From the NCBI GenBank assembly GCA_024305405.1, contig JAKNDB010000075.1, positions 1,178,001 to 1,242,000 on the forward strand: DNA of 64,000 nt, given 5' to 3'. A model generated the notes under the pieces. The model had not been told where the DNA came from and did not search any database. It saw nothing but the letters and a program-made list of their open reading frames with translations. Source of the stretch: Dirofilaria immitis (taxonomy: Eukaryota > Nematoda > Chromadorea > Rhabditida > Onchocercidae). This document shows positions 40,901 through 53,476 of this stretch, piece by piece; within the stretch, counting starts at the first letter, position 1; every line of letters begins with the position of its first letter. Made by a program: the position numbers and the translations under genes.

Positions 40901-41562
40901 ATCACATTAGCAAAATATTACGAAAATTAATATATTTTATTAATAAATCAAAAATAATTAAAATTTAAAATTTTCAGCATAAAATTGAATTTCTATAATT
41001 TAATAAAAAATTTCGCAATATTTAATTTTCATTTGAAAATTATTTTAAAAAAAAGGAATTCAATTAATTCCAATTATATCATTAAGCATTTCCATTAATT
41101 TAAGTTAAGATTCAAAGAAAAACGAAAAACAAAAGAGAGAAAAAGTTATCAATGATAATATTTCAATCAAACATTATATCAAATTAATACATTGAAATGA
41201 TATTTATTCTTAATAAATCTTAATATGAAATAAATTCGTAAATGAGTAAGTAAGTAAGTAAGTAAGTAGGTAGTAGTAAGAAAGAAAGACTTTAATGAAA
41301 ATGAATAATTGTTTAATTTAAGCTCTTTCTGTCGTTTGCATATGTCAGTTCGTAATATTTACGATCCGAACAATTGGCTTATTTGCGAAACATTTGCCGC
41401 CGCTATGCGTTTTATACGATGAATTGTTGAGCATTTTAAATAGCCGGGCGGTTAGTTGATTGATTTGTAGCAAAATGATAATAATAGTAATTATTTTGAT
41501 CTATACCGCTCAAAGTTAAAATCTATCCTAAAGAAATACCAAAATTTCTTTCCCAGTAAGCA

Positions 41563-41935
41563 CCGTATTACTATTATTATTATTCCGATTATTATTACGA
41601 TTATTATTATTATCATTATCATTATTACTGCTACTATTATTACTGTTATTATTATTATTATTGTTATTATCATTTGCTACTCTTATTAATAGCTACTAAG
41701 ATTTTAGTAATTTCAATTTTACATAATAAATTAATAAAGAATTTCTTTTCATTCTAAAATTCCTAATAAACACTGTATCATAATCACTATTGTTACTATT
41801 ATTATTATTATCATTATTATTATTATTGTTATTATTATTATCATTATTATTGTTATTATTATTTGCTACTATTATTGACAGATGCTGCGGTCGATAATTT
41901 TAATTTTACTTTACAAATTAATAAATTTTAACAGC
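41563..41935. repeat. ATT-type microsatellite with flank, duplicated
   Basis: Two blocks of interrupted (ATT)n, near 41563-41680 and 41785-41875, share the same right flank: TTTGCTACT.TTATT, then TTTTA.TTT.A.AAATTAATAA. This implies that a microsatellite and its flank were copied together, not that two arrays arose apart. Confidence 0.65.
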
Positions 41936-43752
41936 GAAGGCTTTTTTCCTAAACTTTTGAAAATCTTGAAATTTGAAATCAAATTGATGATAAAATGGTA
42001 AAAATATGATAGTGATAATTATATGTAATGATAAATAATATTGATTTGCAGCAATGGAAATAATAATAAAAACGCGCATAATAATAGTAAAATGATATAT
42101 ACTAACTGTTAATGATAATTATTGTACTGATAACTGATATGATAATTGCAACAATAATAAAGTTGAAGTATAATCTTATTAACAAAAAGAAAAAAAAAGA
42201 AATGAAATTTTGCTAGCATTCGAAATGCAAATAAATACTTCAATCATTCAATTTTGTTTGTAAAAATAAACAAACAATCCGAAAAAAAAAGAAAAAAAAC
42301 GAACAAAACAAACAAACATTTCTTGCTAGCAATATTTTAATCAATAAATATGCAAATGATATCATTTGATTATCAAAATAATTCCGCCTAATTAATTCAT
42401 TTGATAAAAGCTCAAATCATTCATTCAAATTAATCTTATCCGATAAAGAAAAAGAAAATAAATTTGACACCATTTGTAATAATTTCAGCAATATTTTTGC
42501 TAATTATTCTTTTCGCATTTATACGTTTATCTTTTCGTCTTCTTTTTATTTTTTCTCGACCATATGTTAACTGATATATGATCATTTAATTATTGTCTTA
42601 TTAAATAATTTCTTATATAATAATTGATTTTTATGTAGCACATTCACTTTATTCTTTTAATTTCATTCTAATCTTTCATTTAAAAAAAAAAAAAAAAAAG
42701 AAGAAAGTTTGTTTTTAAGTTTGAATATTTAAAGTAACAAAATATGGCAAAATAAAATAGCAAAATAAAAATTATTGATCGTATATGCGATCATTTATCA
42801 TATCACCTTTTTTTGATATTCTTTTTTTTTGATATATATATTGATATATTAGTATTATGATTAATGATAATAAGTAATTGATAGTTTAAAGTTTTATTTA
42901 TTCATTGATTAAATCATTCTGCTTTCAATTAAAATTTCTCATTTAATCGTTATTAGCATAATCAATCAAATTATCGAATCAATCAATAAATTGATAAAAG
43001 ATTCAATAAAACTAAATTTGAAACTGAATTTGACGAAACGAAAAATATTTAATACATTGAACTTTATTTAAAAAGTTAACAATCTAATCATTATCTGATA
43101 AAGGCTATATTGAATATTAGAAAACTTGAAACTTACCCGTATTATTATCATAATAAATTCGCCATAAAAAGCTTAATAAAGTTTAATCTCAATAATACTA
43201 TCATTGTTAATTATATGCTTATCCTAGCAATCATTTTGTCATTTTTCGTCAGTTAATAATCAATTAACTATTTGGTAAAATTTTAATTACGCATAAAATT
43301 TATATTAATTCTTATCAGGCTTCAATCAATTTCAATTTCCAATTACAATTAATCGAAATAAGTCAATACGAAGATATGAAATTATAATTGGAAAAAAAAA
43401 GAAATGAATGGGAAGAAATTTGAAATAAAAGCAATTCCAAAATTAAACAATAATGGATTTGATGATATATTGATAATTAATGCTATAAGATATTCCTAAA
43501 AGAATATTATACTTTTCATCAAATAATTCCTTCCTTCTTTTTTTTAAGTCTAAAAAAAAAAAGAGTAAACAAATAAATAAATGAATGAAATAAGAGATAT
43601 TCAAATTTGAGAAAGAAATAAAGAGAAATGATAATTTATGAAATTTGAGACAATGATTGGCCTTCTTCTATCATTTTGCAATTGGCAAGAAATATGAAAA
43701 TAATATTGCAAAGCAAATATTATTTCTGCTCAAGCAAAGAAAAAAATTTTCC

Positions 43753-43853
43753 ATTATCAAAAAAATTTGATATAATTCGAGAATTGCATTATCAAAAAAA
43801 TTTGATATAATTCGAGAAATGAAGAAAAAGTTTGATATAATTCGAGAATTGAA
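43753..43853. repeat. Tandem repeat containing TTTGATATAATTCGAGAA, three copies
   Basis: TTTGATATAATTCGAGAA starts at about 43766, 43801 and 43831, with spacers of different length. Confidence 0.7.
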
Positions 43854-44310
43854 AAATAAAAATAAAAAATTATATATATATATATAAGATGAAATGTTTC
43901 TTGATAATAATTAAATGATTTCAAATTTGAACAACAGAAAACAATGGAGTATATTAAAATAAAGAACAACGATGGTGTAAACTTTTCTATGTTGATAAAT
44001 TATAAAATGAATATATCATTTATCATTTTTTGTATGTTCAAAATTTCTTAAAATAATTTATATCAATGATTAAAAATGATAAAAATATTTCAATCCATTT
44101 GCCGCATATATATTTTATACAATCCCTCATATTAATCGAGAAAATTTCATTCGAGATTAATGCCTTTAACTCATTTAGGCATTCTATTTTTAGCTTTTTG
44201 CTTCGCCTATAATGTTTCACATTAATTGATAGCTTTAAAAATAATATATATCGTTTCTTATTGCTTTTATAATTTTAATATTTCGCTCATTTTTACTTAG
44301 CCATCATCAT

Positions 44311-44330
44311 TCTCGACAGATCTGTCGAGA
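44311..44330. other. Perfect 20-bp palindrome with 50% GC
   Basis: The half-site TCTCGACAGA is followed at once by its exact reverse complement. It is conspicuous in a region that is almost all A and T. It could be a dimeric protein site or chance. Confidence 0.6.
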
Positions 44331-44369
44331 TCATATGGCATTATCTAACTTTCAACAGCATATCATTTA

Positions 44370-44640
44370 TAATATCGTGATATTGTCACTGTCATCTTAC
44401 TTCTGTCATTATTATTTAATCTATGCAATTTTAATATAATATAATTGCTAATTTATCAATGATTAAATCTGCTAATATTTTTGTCGGAACATTTGTGTGA
44501 TATGTCACAATATCGTAGTATTACAGTATCATCTTGCTTTTATCATTATTATTTAATCTATAAAATTTTAATATAATATAATCATTAATTTATCAATGAT
44601 TAAATTTGCTAATATTTATTCGAACATTTGCGCATTATAG
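44370..44640. repeat. Direct duplication of about 130 bp
   Basis: Two diverged copies run at about 44375-44500 and 44515-44635. Each has a C.T.TCATTATTATTTAATCTAT block, TTTTAATATAATATAAT, and TTATCAATGATTAAAT.TGC in the same order. Confidence 0.7.
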
Positions 44641-45463
44641 CGCCTTATTTATAAAAACATATATTAATATCTCATTTAATATAATTGCAATTTTTTCTTA
44701 TCATTTTTGCTTCTGTTTATTATTATTATTGCAATTTCTCGTCTCATCTCGATCAATTCAATTATTTATTTACATTTTATTATCATCATAATCAATCGTT
44801 TTAATCGCTTATTTTTCATCATTTTATTTCTACCATAGATCAAAGTTAAAAGATAAATAAATAATAAACAAACAAAATGGGACCGAAATTGGAAATGGAT
44901 GGACAGATAAAATAAATCCAATTATATTGAGACTTGCCATTTTAATTATATATTTATGGATAAAGAATGAAAATGAAGGAAAGCAAATAATATGATTTTC
45001 TTTGTCTTAGCTAACTAATATCCATCTATCATCTTGACTTTTATCCTTAACAATAATATATATTACTTATGGAAAATATAAAACTTTTAACATTATCCGA
45101 TTATTGTATAAAAGAAATTAATAAATAAATTTACGAAAAAAATACAAAATATTATCAAATATTGATTAGATAAACAATAATTATCATTGATAAGAAGAGA
45201 ATGTAATCAATATGATTGATTAATGTTTTTATGCATAAATTTTAATAGATTATCATGATATGATATGATATGATATTTTAATAGATTATCATGATATGAT
45301 ATGATATGATTGCATGTATTATTACTATTATTTGATGCAATGTTGAAAATTCTACAATAATATGATAACGAATTATTAATATATTTTTTTAAATATTCAA
45401 TTTCCTTTTTTTTTATTTGCTACAAATATTTAGAAAAATATGCAAAAAAATTTAAAAAAATTT

Positions 45464-45544
45464 TAATTCATTCCCGAATATTTGTATTCATTCCCGAATA
45501 TTTTAATTCATTCCCGAATATTTGTATTCATTCCCGAATATTTA
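45464..45544. repeat. 20-bp tandem repeat, four copies
   Basis: ATTCATTCCCGAATATTT plus two variable bases repeats four times. The variable bases alternate TA/GT, so the array is two copies of a 40-bp dimer. Confidence 0.85.
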
Positions 45545-46194
45545 TCATTTTGAAATGATAAACATGCTTTTCGTAATTTTTTAGAATGAAATTTATGTTT
45601 AGGAATCATAACGATTAAAAGTTTTATATCGAAGTAATCTTATTAAATTTAGCATAATTAATTATTTAATCGTTAAGAATATGATATTAACAATATTTGT
45701 TTTATTAAATGATATTCTTAAATTGTTATCACAAATTTTGGAAAATTATGAAAGCTAAATGCTTGACGTAGAAACGATTCATAGAATTTAGTAAAATTAG
45801 TTCTTTGGCAAAATTAGTTCTTAAATGTTTTTCCGAACAATATGATAGTAAAATCATATCACTAAATTACCTCAATTTATCTTAGTATTATCAGAGGTAA
45901 TAAACCTTTAATATTACCGTATTATTTATGCTCAAAGTCTTTCTTCTTGTTTTGCATTCTGCATCAAATATCCTTCTGCTTTTTATATTTTGCAATTCTT
46001 ATCCGTCGTCTTTCACATGATGTATGCCATCTAGAAGATTCGTCGAAAATAATGAAATACACGAATGAATGACGGAAATAAGTAATGACGAAAGATTATG
46101 GACATCAATGACATCAAACTATGATAATTACGTTATGAAAGTATGGATGATAAAGTGGACGAAAGGTTATTTGTTCCATGTGACATATACATTT

Positions 46195-46228
<34 letters not shown>

Positions 46229-46929
46229 GGTGATGACAATTGACAAGCACACAATCATTGATTATATTTGAAAATTGAAGATGACAAGAATGAATCCGCC
46301 TTTTGCTTTCCTTTTTCAAGATCAATCTCGATGTCCAATATTAACTTATATGTTTGGATTGATGACTGTGTTTTTGCACCTGTTATTTTCTTATCATTAA
46401 TCATATATTCCATTGATTAAGTTTCAATTTTCTTCTTTTTGTTAACAATGAAAAATATTTGCTTATTGTAAAATTTATTAATTTAAAACTTTTGCAAACA
46501 TTCCTTTTGATCTTTGATCCGCTTTCTATGTTAATTTTTGTTTCAAATCTTTCAAATTCATTTAATTCGATTTTATTTTTTTTTCTATTTTATCTTTGTT
46601 ATTCGATAAAAATAATGATAATATTATCAATTGCAAGTAAACTATAAAATTTCATCTGATCATCTTATTATCATGATATAGGTGAAAAAATTTTTTGAAG
46701 TTTTATTGAAAAAACGATTAAAAATAGTCGGCGAAATGAAAAACATTTCGAAAGCTTTTAAAACGATCATCGAAAAGTTAATCTTCGATAATCCAAAAAA
46801 AAAAAAATTATAGGAAAGCGACTATAAACCTATCGCATGATGCTCTCTTATCAAATAATCACTTGTAATTGTATTAATATCAATAATTTATCGTTCAAAA
46901 TAATCAAATATATATTACCGTATGACAAA

Positions 46930-47080
46930 ATAACAATACCACTAACACTCATCACTACCAATAACAACAAACAAACAACAACAACAAAACAATACACAAC
47001 AATATCAACAAACAACAACAACAACAACAACAATAGTAACAATAATACAGTAATAGCAGCAACAGCAATAAAGCGACAAT

Positions 47081-47112
<32 letters not shown>

Positions 47113-47310
47113 CGATAACAGCAATAGCAACAGCAACAACAACACCAACAACAGCATTAATAACCACAACAACAGCAACAATAACAACAACAACAACAAC
47201 AATAATAAAAATAATAACAACAACAGTAACAGCAATAGCAACAGCAACAACAACAGCAACAACAACAGCAACAACAACAATAACAATAACGACGACAATA
47301 AACAATAATA
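46930..47310. repeat. CAA/CAG-type trinucleotide tract
   Basis: About 370 bases consist mainly of AAC/CAA triplets with AAT and CAG interruptions. Open frames on both strands here (poly-Leu, poly-Val, poly-Cys, poly-Asn) result from the repeat. Confidence 0.85.
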
Positions 47311-47788
47311 TTAGTAAAAGAGAAAATTTTAATTTTATAGTTAAATGTAAGAAGAAAAGAATGAATAAAAGAAGAATGAAATAAAAAAAAAAAGAAGAAA
47401 GAAAGAAAAGAATGGATAAATAATAAGAAATAAATCAGTATGAAGTCAATTATAGCCAACAAAATTGCAACGTAATTTTAATGTTTTATCCATTTTGATG
47501 CAATTAAAAAAAAAAGAAATATTTTATTTTTCTTTTGAAATTTTGCGCCTAAAAACGAAACATACACATACATCACACATACACACACACACACACACAT
47601 ACACACACACATACACACACATACACACATATATATATATATATGTTGATGAAAAATATTGACAAGAATAGTAGTAAAGATATTAGGAAGGATGGAAAAA
47701 TAAGATGATGAAGAAAAAGAAGAAAGTAATAAAAATTGATTAGTGAACATTTGAAATAGCAACAATATTTGTCGATCTCTCCTTTTCC

Positions 47789-47829
<41 letters not shown>

Positions 47830-48397
47830 CTCTCTCTAGCAATAATAGCAATTTAGTTTAGTAAGTAATTTATTTTAAAATAAATCGAAAAAAAAATGAA
47901 AAAAGAATTGAATGAATTAGTAGGTAATTTGAATTATAAACTTAATATCATTGAATTAATAGTTTAATCAATTAATTAATTAATTAATTAATTAATCAAT
48001 CGATTAGTTTAGTTAGTTGGTTGGTCGGTTGGCAAAAAGGAAAAAAAAGGAAGCGAAATGAAATATAGCAATAAAATATTTGTACGATTTTTTCGTTGCT
48101 AAATTACTTCTCTCTCTCTCTCTCTCTTTCTTTCTTCTCTTTCTTTCCCTCTCTCCTTTCTTCGACTCTTTTTTTTTCGCAAATTTTAAGCAATTAAATA
48201 AAATTGAATATGCGAGGTGGTAAAACTTTTTATCTTTTTGTAGTTTGCCGATTTATTTTGGCAACAACGATTTTTGTTGCAATTTTTAAAAATTATTTTT
48301 TTTTCGCCGTTTCTCTTTTTTCGTTCTTTCTTTTCTTTTTTTTTGTGCTTTTCGTAAATTTGTTTCAATTTTGGCCAAATTAGAAAATAGTTAACTA

Positions 48398-48535
48398 TTT
48401 TTCTAATTTAATCGAATTAATTTCATTAAATTATTTTTAGGAATATATTTTGGAATAGTTAACTATTTCCCAAAAACTTTTTCTAATTTAATCGAATTAA
48501 TTTCATTAAATTATTTTTAGGAATATATTTTGGAA
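48398..48535. repeat. Direct repeat, 80-bp period
   Basis: A 58-base segment beginning TTTTCTAATTTAATCGAATT is repeated without change 80 bases later. The 12-base palindrome ATAGTTAACTAT precedes the first copy and lies between the two. Confidence 0.85.
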
Positions 48536-49089
48536 AAGGAAAATTAAACGAATAATTTTTTCAAAAACAAAAAAAGTTTATTTAAAATTTAACAAAACAT
48601 TTCAATTATTTTAGTAAATTTTTAATTTTCCAATACAAAAAATATTATTAAATGTTAAAAATGAGCGAAATATTTTGGGTAAAATAAACTTTAATAAAAA
48701 TATTTCAGCTCTTTCAACTTGAAATTAATAATATTAACTGTTTTTTTCCTTTTTTTTGCTTCAAGAAATATGAAAAAAAATTATTAATGCAAAATAATAA
48801 TAATAATAATGTACGATTTATATTTTTAGAAACCTTTCGTATCATTAAATTTTCGAGAATTAAATTGAGAAAAAAAAAGGAAAAAGACGAATGATTAAAT
48901 TAATGTTCAATTAATTCAATTGATTATTAGTTATGGATTTCAATAATTTATTGTCGAAATTTAATTGTAGCATTTTTTTTCTTGTTTAAATATACGTAAG
49001 ATTCTAAAATACTTAAGATTCTAAAATCATTGTTCTCGACTAAATTTAATCGCCATCATAATTTATTGATAAAAGTAAATTGGAATAAT

Positions 49090-49235
49090 TCTATTCAAAT
49101 TTATTATTATAATGCTTTTTTGTTTATGAATATGAATAGAATAGGAAATGAAAAGAATAAAAAATTTTCTATTCAAATTTATTATTATAATGTTTTTTTG
49201 TTCATGAGTTTGAATAGAATAAGAAATGAATAGAA
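49090..49235. repeat. Direct repeat of about 80 bp, two copies
   Basis: CTATTCAAATTTATTATTAT followed by AATG.TTTTTTGTT.ATGA occurs twice, each followed by a TGAATAGAATA block. Confidence 0.75.
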
Positions 49236-50444
49236 TAAAAAGTTACAACTTTTTTTTTTTTTATTTCTGTTTTAAATATAATAAAAAAGAAAGAGATGTA
49301 AATGAATAAACAAACATATGGCAAATTAAATCATTAGAAAGGTTGTAAAAATAGAATGTTATAAACAACAATTACAGTAATGACTAATTGTCCTGTAATC
49401 TCGGGATTGATTACTGATGAAGCAAAATTGCATTATATACTTTTGCAATAGGAATTATTGAAAAGAATAATAAATGATTAAGATTAACAACAAAAAAAAA
49501 AAAGCTAATCGTTTAGTGAAGAGTGAGAAGAAGACGTAGAAGACGACGAAGAAGATAAAGAAGACGACATTCCCTCCTTTCTTCCAATTCCTTATTATTT
49601 CCTTTCTTTTATTTCCTGTATTATCAATAGAAGCTAAACGAGCTGATTGACCCTTAACCCATCCTGAACCTTTTTGTCCAATTGTTGTTGCCATAATTTA
49701 CGCATATTGTGTATGTTTTGTCAGTTTGTCGATGTCCATTTGTCTTCTTCCTAACTAACCCATCCTGTACTTCGTCGCGAAATTTAATGGTAAAAGGTGA
49801 TGGTTAAGAGAGCGAGAAAGCGATCGTAAATTTCAATCTGAATGGCTATTGATCCCTTTATATCCAACTGTTAAAGGCTACCTTAATACCCATTTTATTA
49901 CTTGGATCCCAATGACCTCACATAGTTTTAATATACCATCATTAAGCTGATCAGTAGTAGCAAATAGTTGATAATAGTAGCATCAATAGTAGTTAATGAT
50001 AATGATAAATAGTATAATCGTGGATATTGAAACATATTATCGTTGATTTATGAATTTTTTTTTAAATTCTTTCTTTCTTTTTTTTTCTTTCAATTTAACT
50101 TCAATTCAATTTAGTTGAAAATAATTGTTGAATAATTTTCTAAAAAATTTTATACATAAATTTTTATTTTACTTTCTCTAAATTAAATTTTAATCAAAAT
50201 GATAATCAACAACAAGTTGATTGATAATCAACAACAACAACAACAAGTTGATTATCATTTTTCTTTTCCTTTTTTTTCATAAATATAAGTAAAATTTGAA
50301 GAAATTTAGGAAATTTGAAGAAGGTAAATGAAATTTAGAAAATTTATCTTTTCTATGATTGTATTATATTTCTGTTACAATTTTGAGATATTGCTCATTT
50401 TCTATATTCGAGAATTTCTAATTCTTTCTTTTTCAACTGAAATA

Positions 50445-50775
50445 TATCTACAGTATCTTTGATACCTTTAGATGATATCTCTTTTTTCTTCCTTTTTTTT
50501 CATATTTAAAATATTTTTGATTTGCAGAAATATATGCGATATATTTTTTGCATACATTTGCAATAAGCATTCATGAATTTAATTTATTTTAGAAGCTAAA
50601 ATAAGCTATATATATAAGATTACGGTTTATATACAGTATATCTACAGTACCTTTAACACACCTTTAGATGATATCATCTTTTTCTTCCCTTTTTTTCTCA
50701 TATTTAAAATATTTTTGATTTGCAGAAATGTATGCGATACATTTTTACATATATTTGTAATGGGTATTCATGTAG
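50445..50775. repeat. Direct duplication of about 135 bp, period about 193 bp
   Basis: Copies at about 50445-50577 and 50638-50773 share TATCTACAGTA, CCTTTAGATGATATC and ATATTTAAAATATTTTTGAT followed by TTGCAGAAAT. They are moderately diverged. Confidence 0.75.
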
Positions 50776-50995
50776 ATGACATTGAAATGATATCTATCCA
50801 TCACATTGGAATACTTTTTTAATTGGAATGACTTTTGTCATCGTAACATCAAAATTGTTGGGTAATATTTGAAAAATGTGATTTGTGCAATGAGTCGAGC
50901 GTTGTTGGTTCATCATCTCAATAATTATTGTGTATTTAATTAGAAAATGTAAATCATGGCCTTCAATTCATCTTGTTAGAAAGAGAACTAGATTT

Positions 50996-51205
50996 ATATG
51001 TATGTATGTATGTATGTATGTATCTATATTTATATGTATATGTATGTGTGTGTATGTGTATGTGTATGTGCATATGTATTTATATGTATATATGTTTGTA
51101 TGTATGTATGTATATGTAGAAATATAAATGATATAGCCCATCTATGTATGCATATATATATATATATATATGTATACATATACACATGCATACATACATA
51201 TATTC
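50996..51205. repeat. ATGT/TATA microsatellite in inverted arrangement
   Basis: (ATGT)n repeats on the left (about 50996-51118) face (ACAT)n repeats on the right (about 51173-51202), around a (TA)n core. A long imperfect hairpin is possible. The open frames here are repeat artefacts. Confidence 0.75.
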
Positions 51206-51528
51206 GTTTTGATATAAGCGGAAGTTTGAATCGTTGATGAGCTTCCTGAAAATTACGCATAATCAGGCTACTGATTCAAACGAGAATATATGAGCAAATA
51301 AGATAAGCGGAAAAAGTCACATTTATTAATAATACGATACTAACAATTTCTCTCTCACGCAATATTGATACGTTTTAAAAATTAAACGTACGTTTCAATA
51401 ACAGGTATCAATCAACATTTTCATTTTATTCAATCAATATATATTCAATCATATATGCATGAATAATTTATCTGAATAAATCATAAATGGATAAGAAATG
51501 AAATTGAAAAAATTGGAATTTAAATACA

Positions 51529-51872
<344 letters not shown>

Positions 51873-52567
51873 TTCTGTTATTAATATTAGTTTATTGATA
51901 ATCTTAATATCAATATTAATTGATATTTTTAAAATATAAAATAAAAAATCAATTATTTGATATGATATTGTATGATGTAATATTATTATATAAATAATGC
52001 TATGAATACATATAATACAATATCGAATATAAAAATATCGAATATAATTAAAAATAAAAAACAACAATAAACATAAATTTTAATTTAATTAAAATTTTCA
52101 AATTTTTTCTTCAATAATAAAGAAAAATGGAATAGTATTGTATTTTTGAAATGAAAGAAGTATTTAAGTCTTTGAGTAAAAAATATATTCATTCCCTAAA
52201 ATAAATATCAATCTGTTACGGAAGGATTAAATTTATGATTTTTACTTTGGCAATAAAATTTTGAAATTTTTTATATATTAAAGATGTAATTTAATTCGAT
52301 AATTGAATTTGAAAAAGAAAAGAATTTATTTTCTTCACTTCTTTTTCTTTTTATCCTTCCTTTTTTTAATTTTATCAGTAGATGATTGATTGATTATATC
52401 GTTAAGATCACTGGAAAATGGTATTAAATGATATGAGATAATCAGTTATATATTGCATTTCAAGAAGGTAAACATTGTTGGAATTGATTTTATACCATTA
52501 TTTGATTGATCAAAACTTATTTAATTATTGTTTTAAAATTTAGTTTTCTTTTTCTTTCCATTTTTCT

Positions 52568-52950
52568 TTTGCTCCATTTTTTCTCTATTTTATCATTTCT
52601 ATATTATTTATGTTATTTTTATTTTATTTTCCATCTTTTCCATGATCTATTTGAATTATATCATTTATATTTTTTCTCTATTTTATCACTTCTATATTAT
52701 TTATGTTATTTTCGTTTTATTTTCCATCTTCCTATGATTTATTCGAATTATATTATTTGCATTTTTTTCTTTGTTTTATCATTTCCATATTATTTATGTT
52801 ATTTTTATCTTACTTCTCATCTTTTCTATAATCTATTTGAATTATATTATTTGTATTTTTTCTTTGTTTTATCATTTCTATATTATTCATCCTATTTTTA
52901 TTTTATTTTCCATCTTTTCTATGATCTATTTGAATTATATTATTTTTGGC
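52568..52950. repeat. 93-bp tandem repeat, four copies
   Basis: ATATTATTTATGTTATTTTT recurs at about 52601, 52694, 52787 and 52880, an exact 93-base spacing. Each unit also holds TTTCCATCTTTTC.ATGATCT and TTGAATTATAT. Because 93 is a multiple of three, one frame stays open and reads as a 31-residue hydrophobic repeat. There is no other sign of coding. Confidence 0.85.
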
Positions 52951-53184
52951 CTATTTATACATTTTGCTTGTGATAAATGTCATCATATCGTTTGTTTGAA
53001 ATGAATATTCAAACCTGTTTTCTTTTGTTGCTCTAATTTATTCCATCTTATTCTATTTCTATTCCCATCTATCTTATCCAATTTTTCATTTAATTTTAAT
53101 TTTAATCCTGAAAATAATTATTATTTAGCTAAAAAATATATAAAAATAATTTTCAATTTATTCCATCCATTCAATCAATCGATT

Positions 53185-53219
<35 letters not shown>

Positions 53220-53397
53220 TGTACAATGAATTATTTTTGTTATCATTGATTAATAAATAAATAAACTTTTTTATTCCATTCTTTTTCCATACTCGATAAA
53301 TTTTATTATTTATTATTAATTATTTTATTAATTTTCTATTTGTTGCATAATTGTTGCTAGAAAGATCTAATTTATCAAAAATATTGTTTTCACAATG

Positions 53398-53476
53398 TTT
53401 TAATCTTATCACTCATTCTTCTCTTTTTAATCTTATCACTCATTCTTCTCTTTTTAATCTTATCACTCATTCTTCC
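53398..53476. repeat. 27-bp tandem repeat, three copies
   Basis: TTTAATCTTATCACTCATTC followed by TTCTCTT repeats three times with almost no change. Confidence 0.85.

Larger units (their letters stand above)
39745..46900. other. Gene-free AT-rich tract, part 1
   Basis: No gene, tRNA or rRNA could be supported. Contents are long A/T runs, microsatellites and small duplications (separate entries). A segment at about 41330-41475 is less AT-rich and free of simple repeats. A (GTAA)n run lies at 41244-41268, and tandem TGATA motifs at 45258-45311. Confidence 0.5.
47311..51520. other. Gene-free AT-rich tract, part 2
   Basis: No gene is firmly supported. It contains a CA/TA microsatellite (47566-47645), (TC)n at about 47790-47836 and 48108-48130, (AATT)n at 47968-47996, and several duplications listed separately. 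A 26-codon exon-like stretch on the minus strand near 49616-49694 is treated under findings. Confidence 0.5.

Noticed and set aside
46837..47462. Open frames on both strands across the CAA tract
   Set aside because: Poly-Leu, poly-Cys, poly-Val and poly-Asn frames are products of the trinucleotide repeat.
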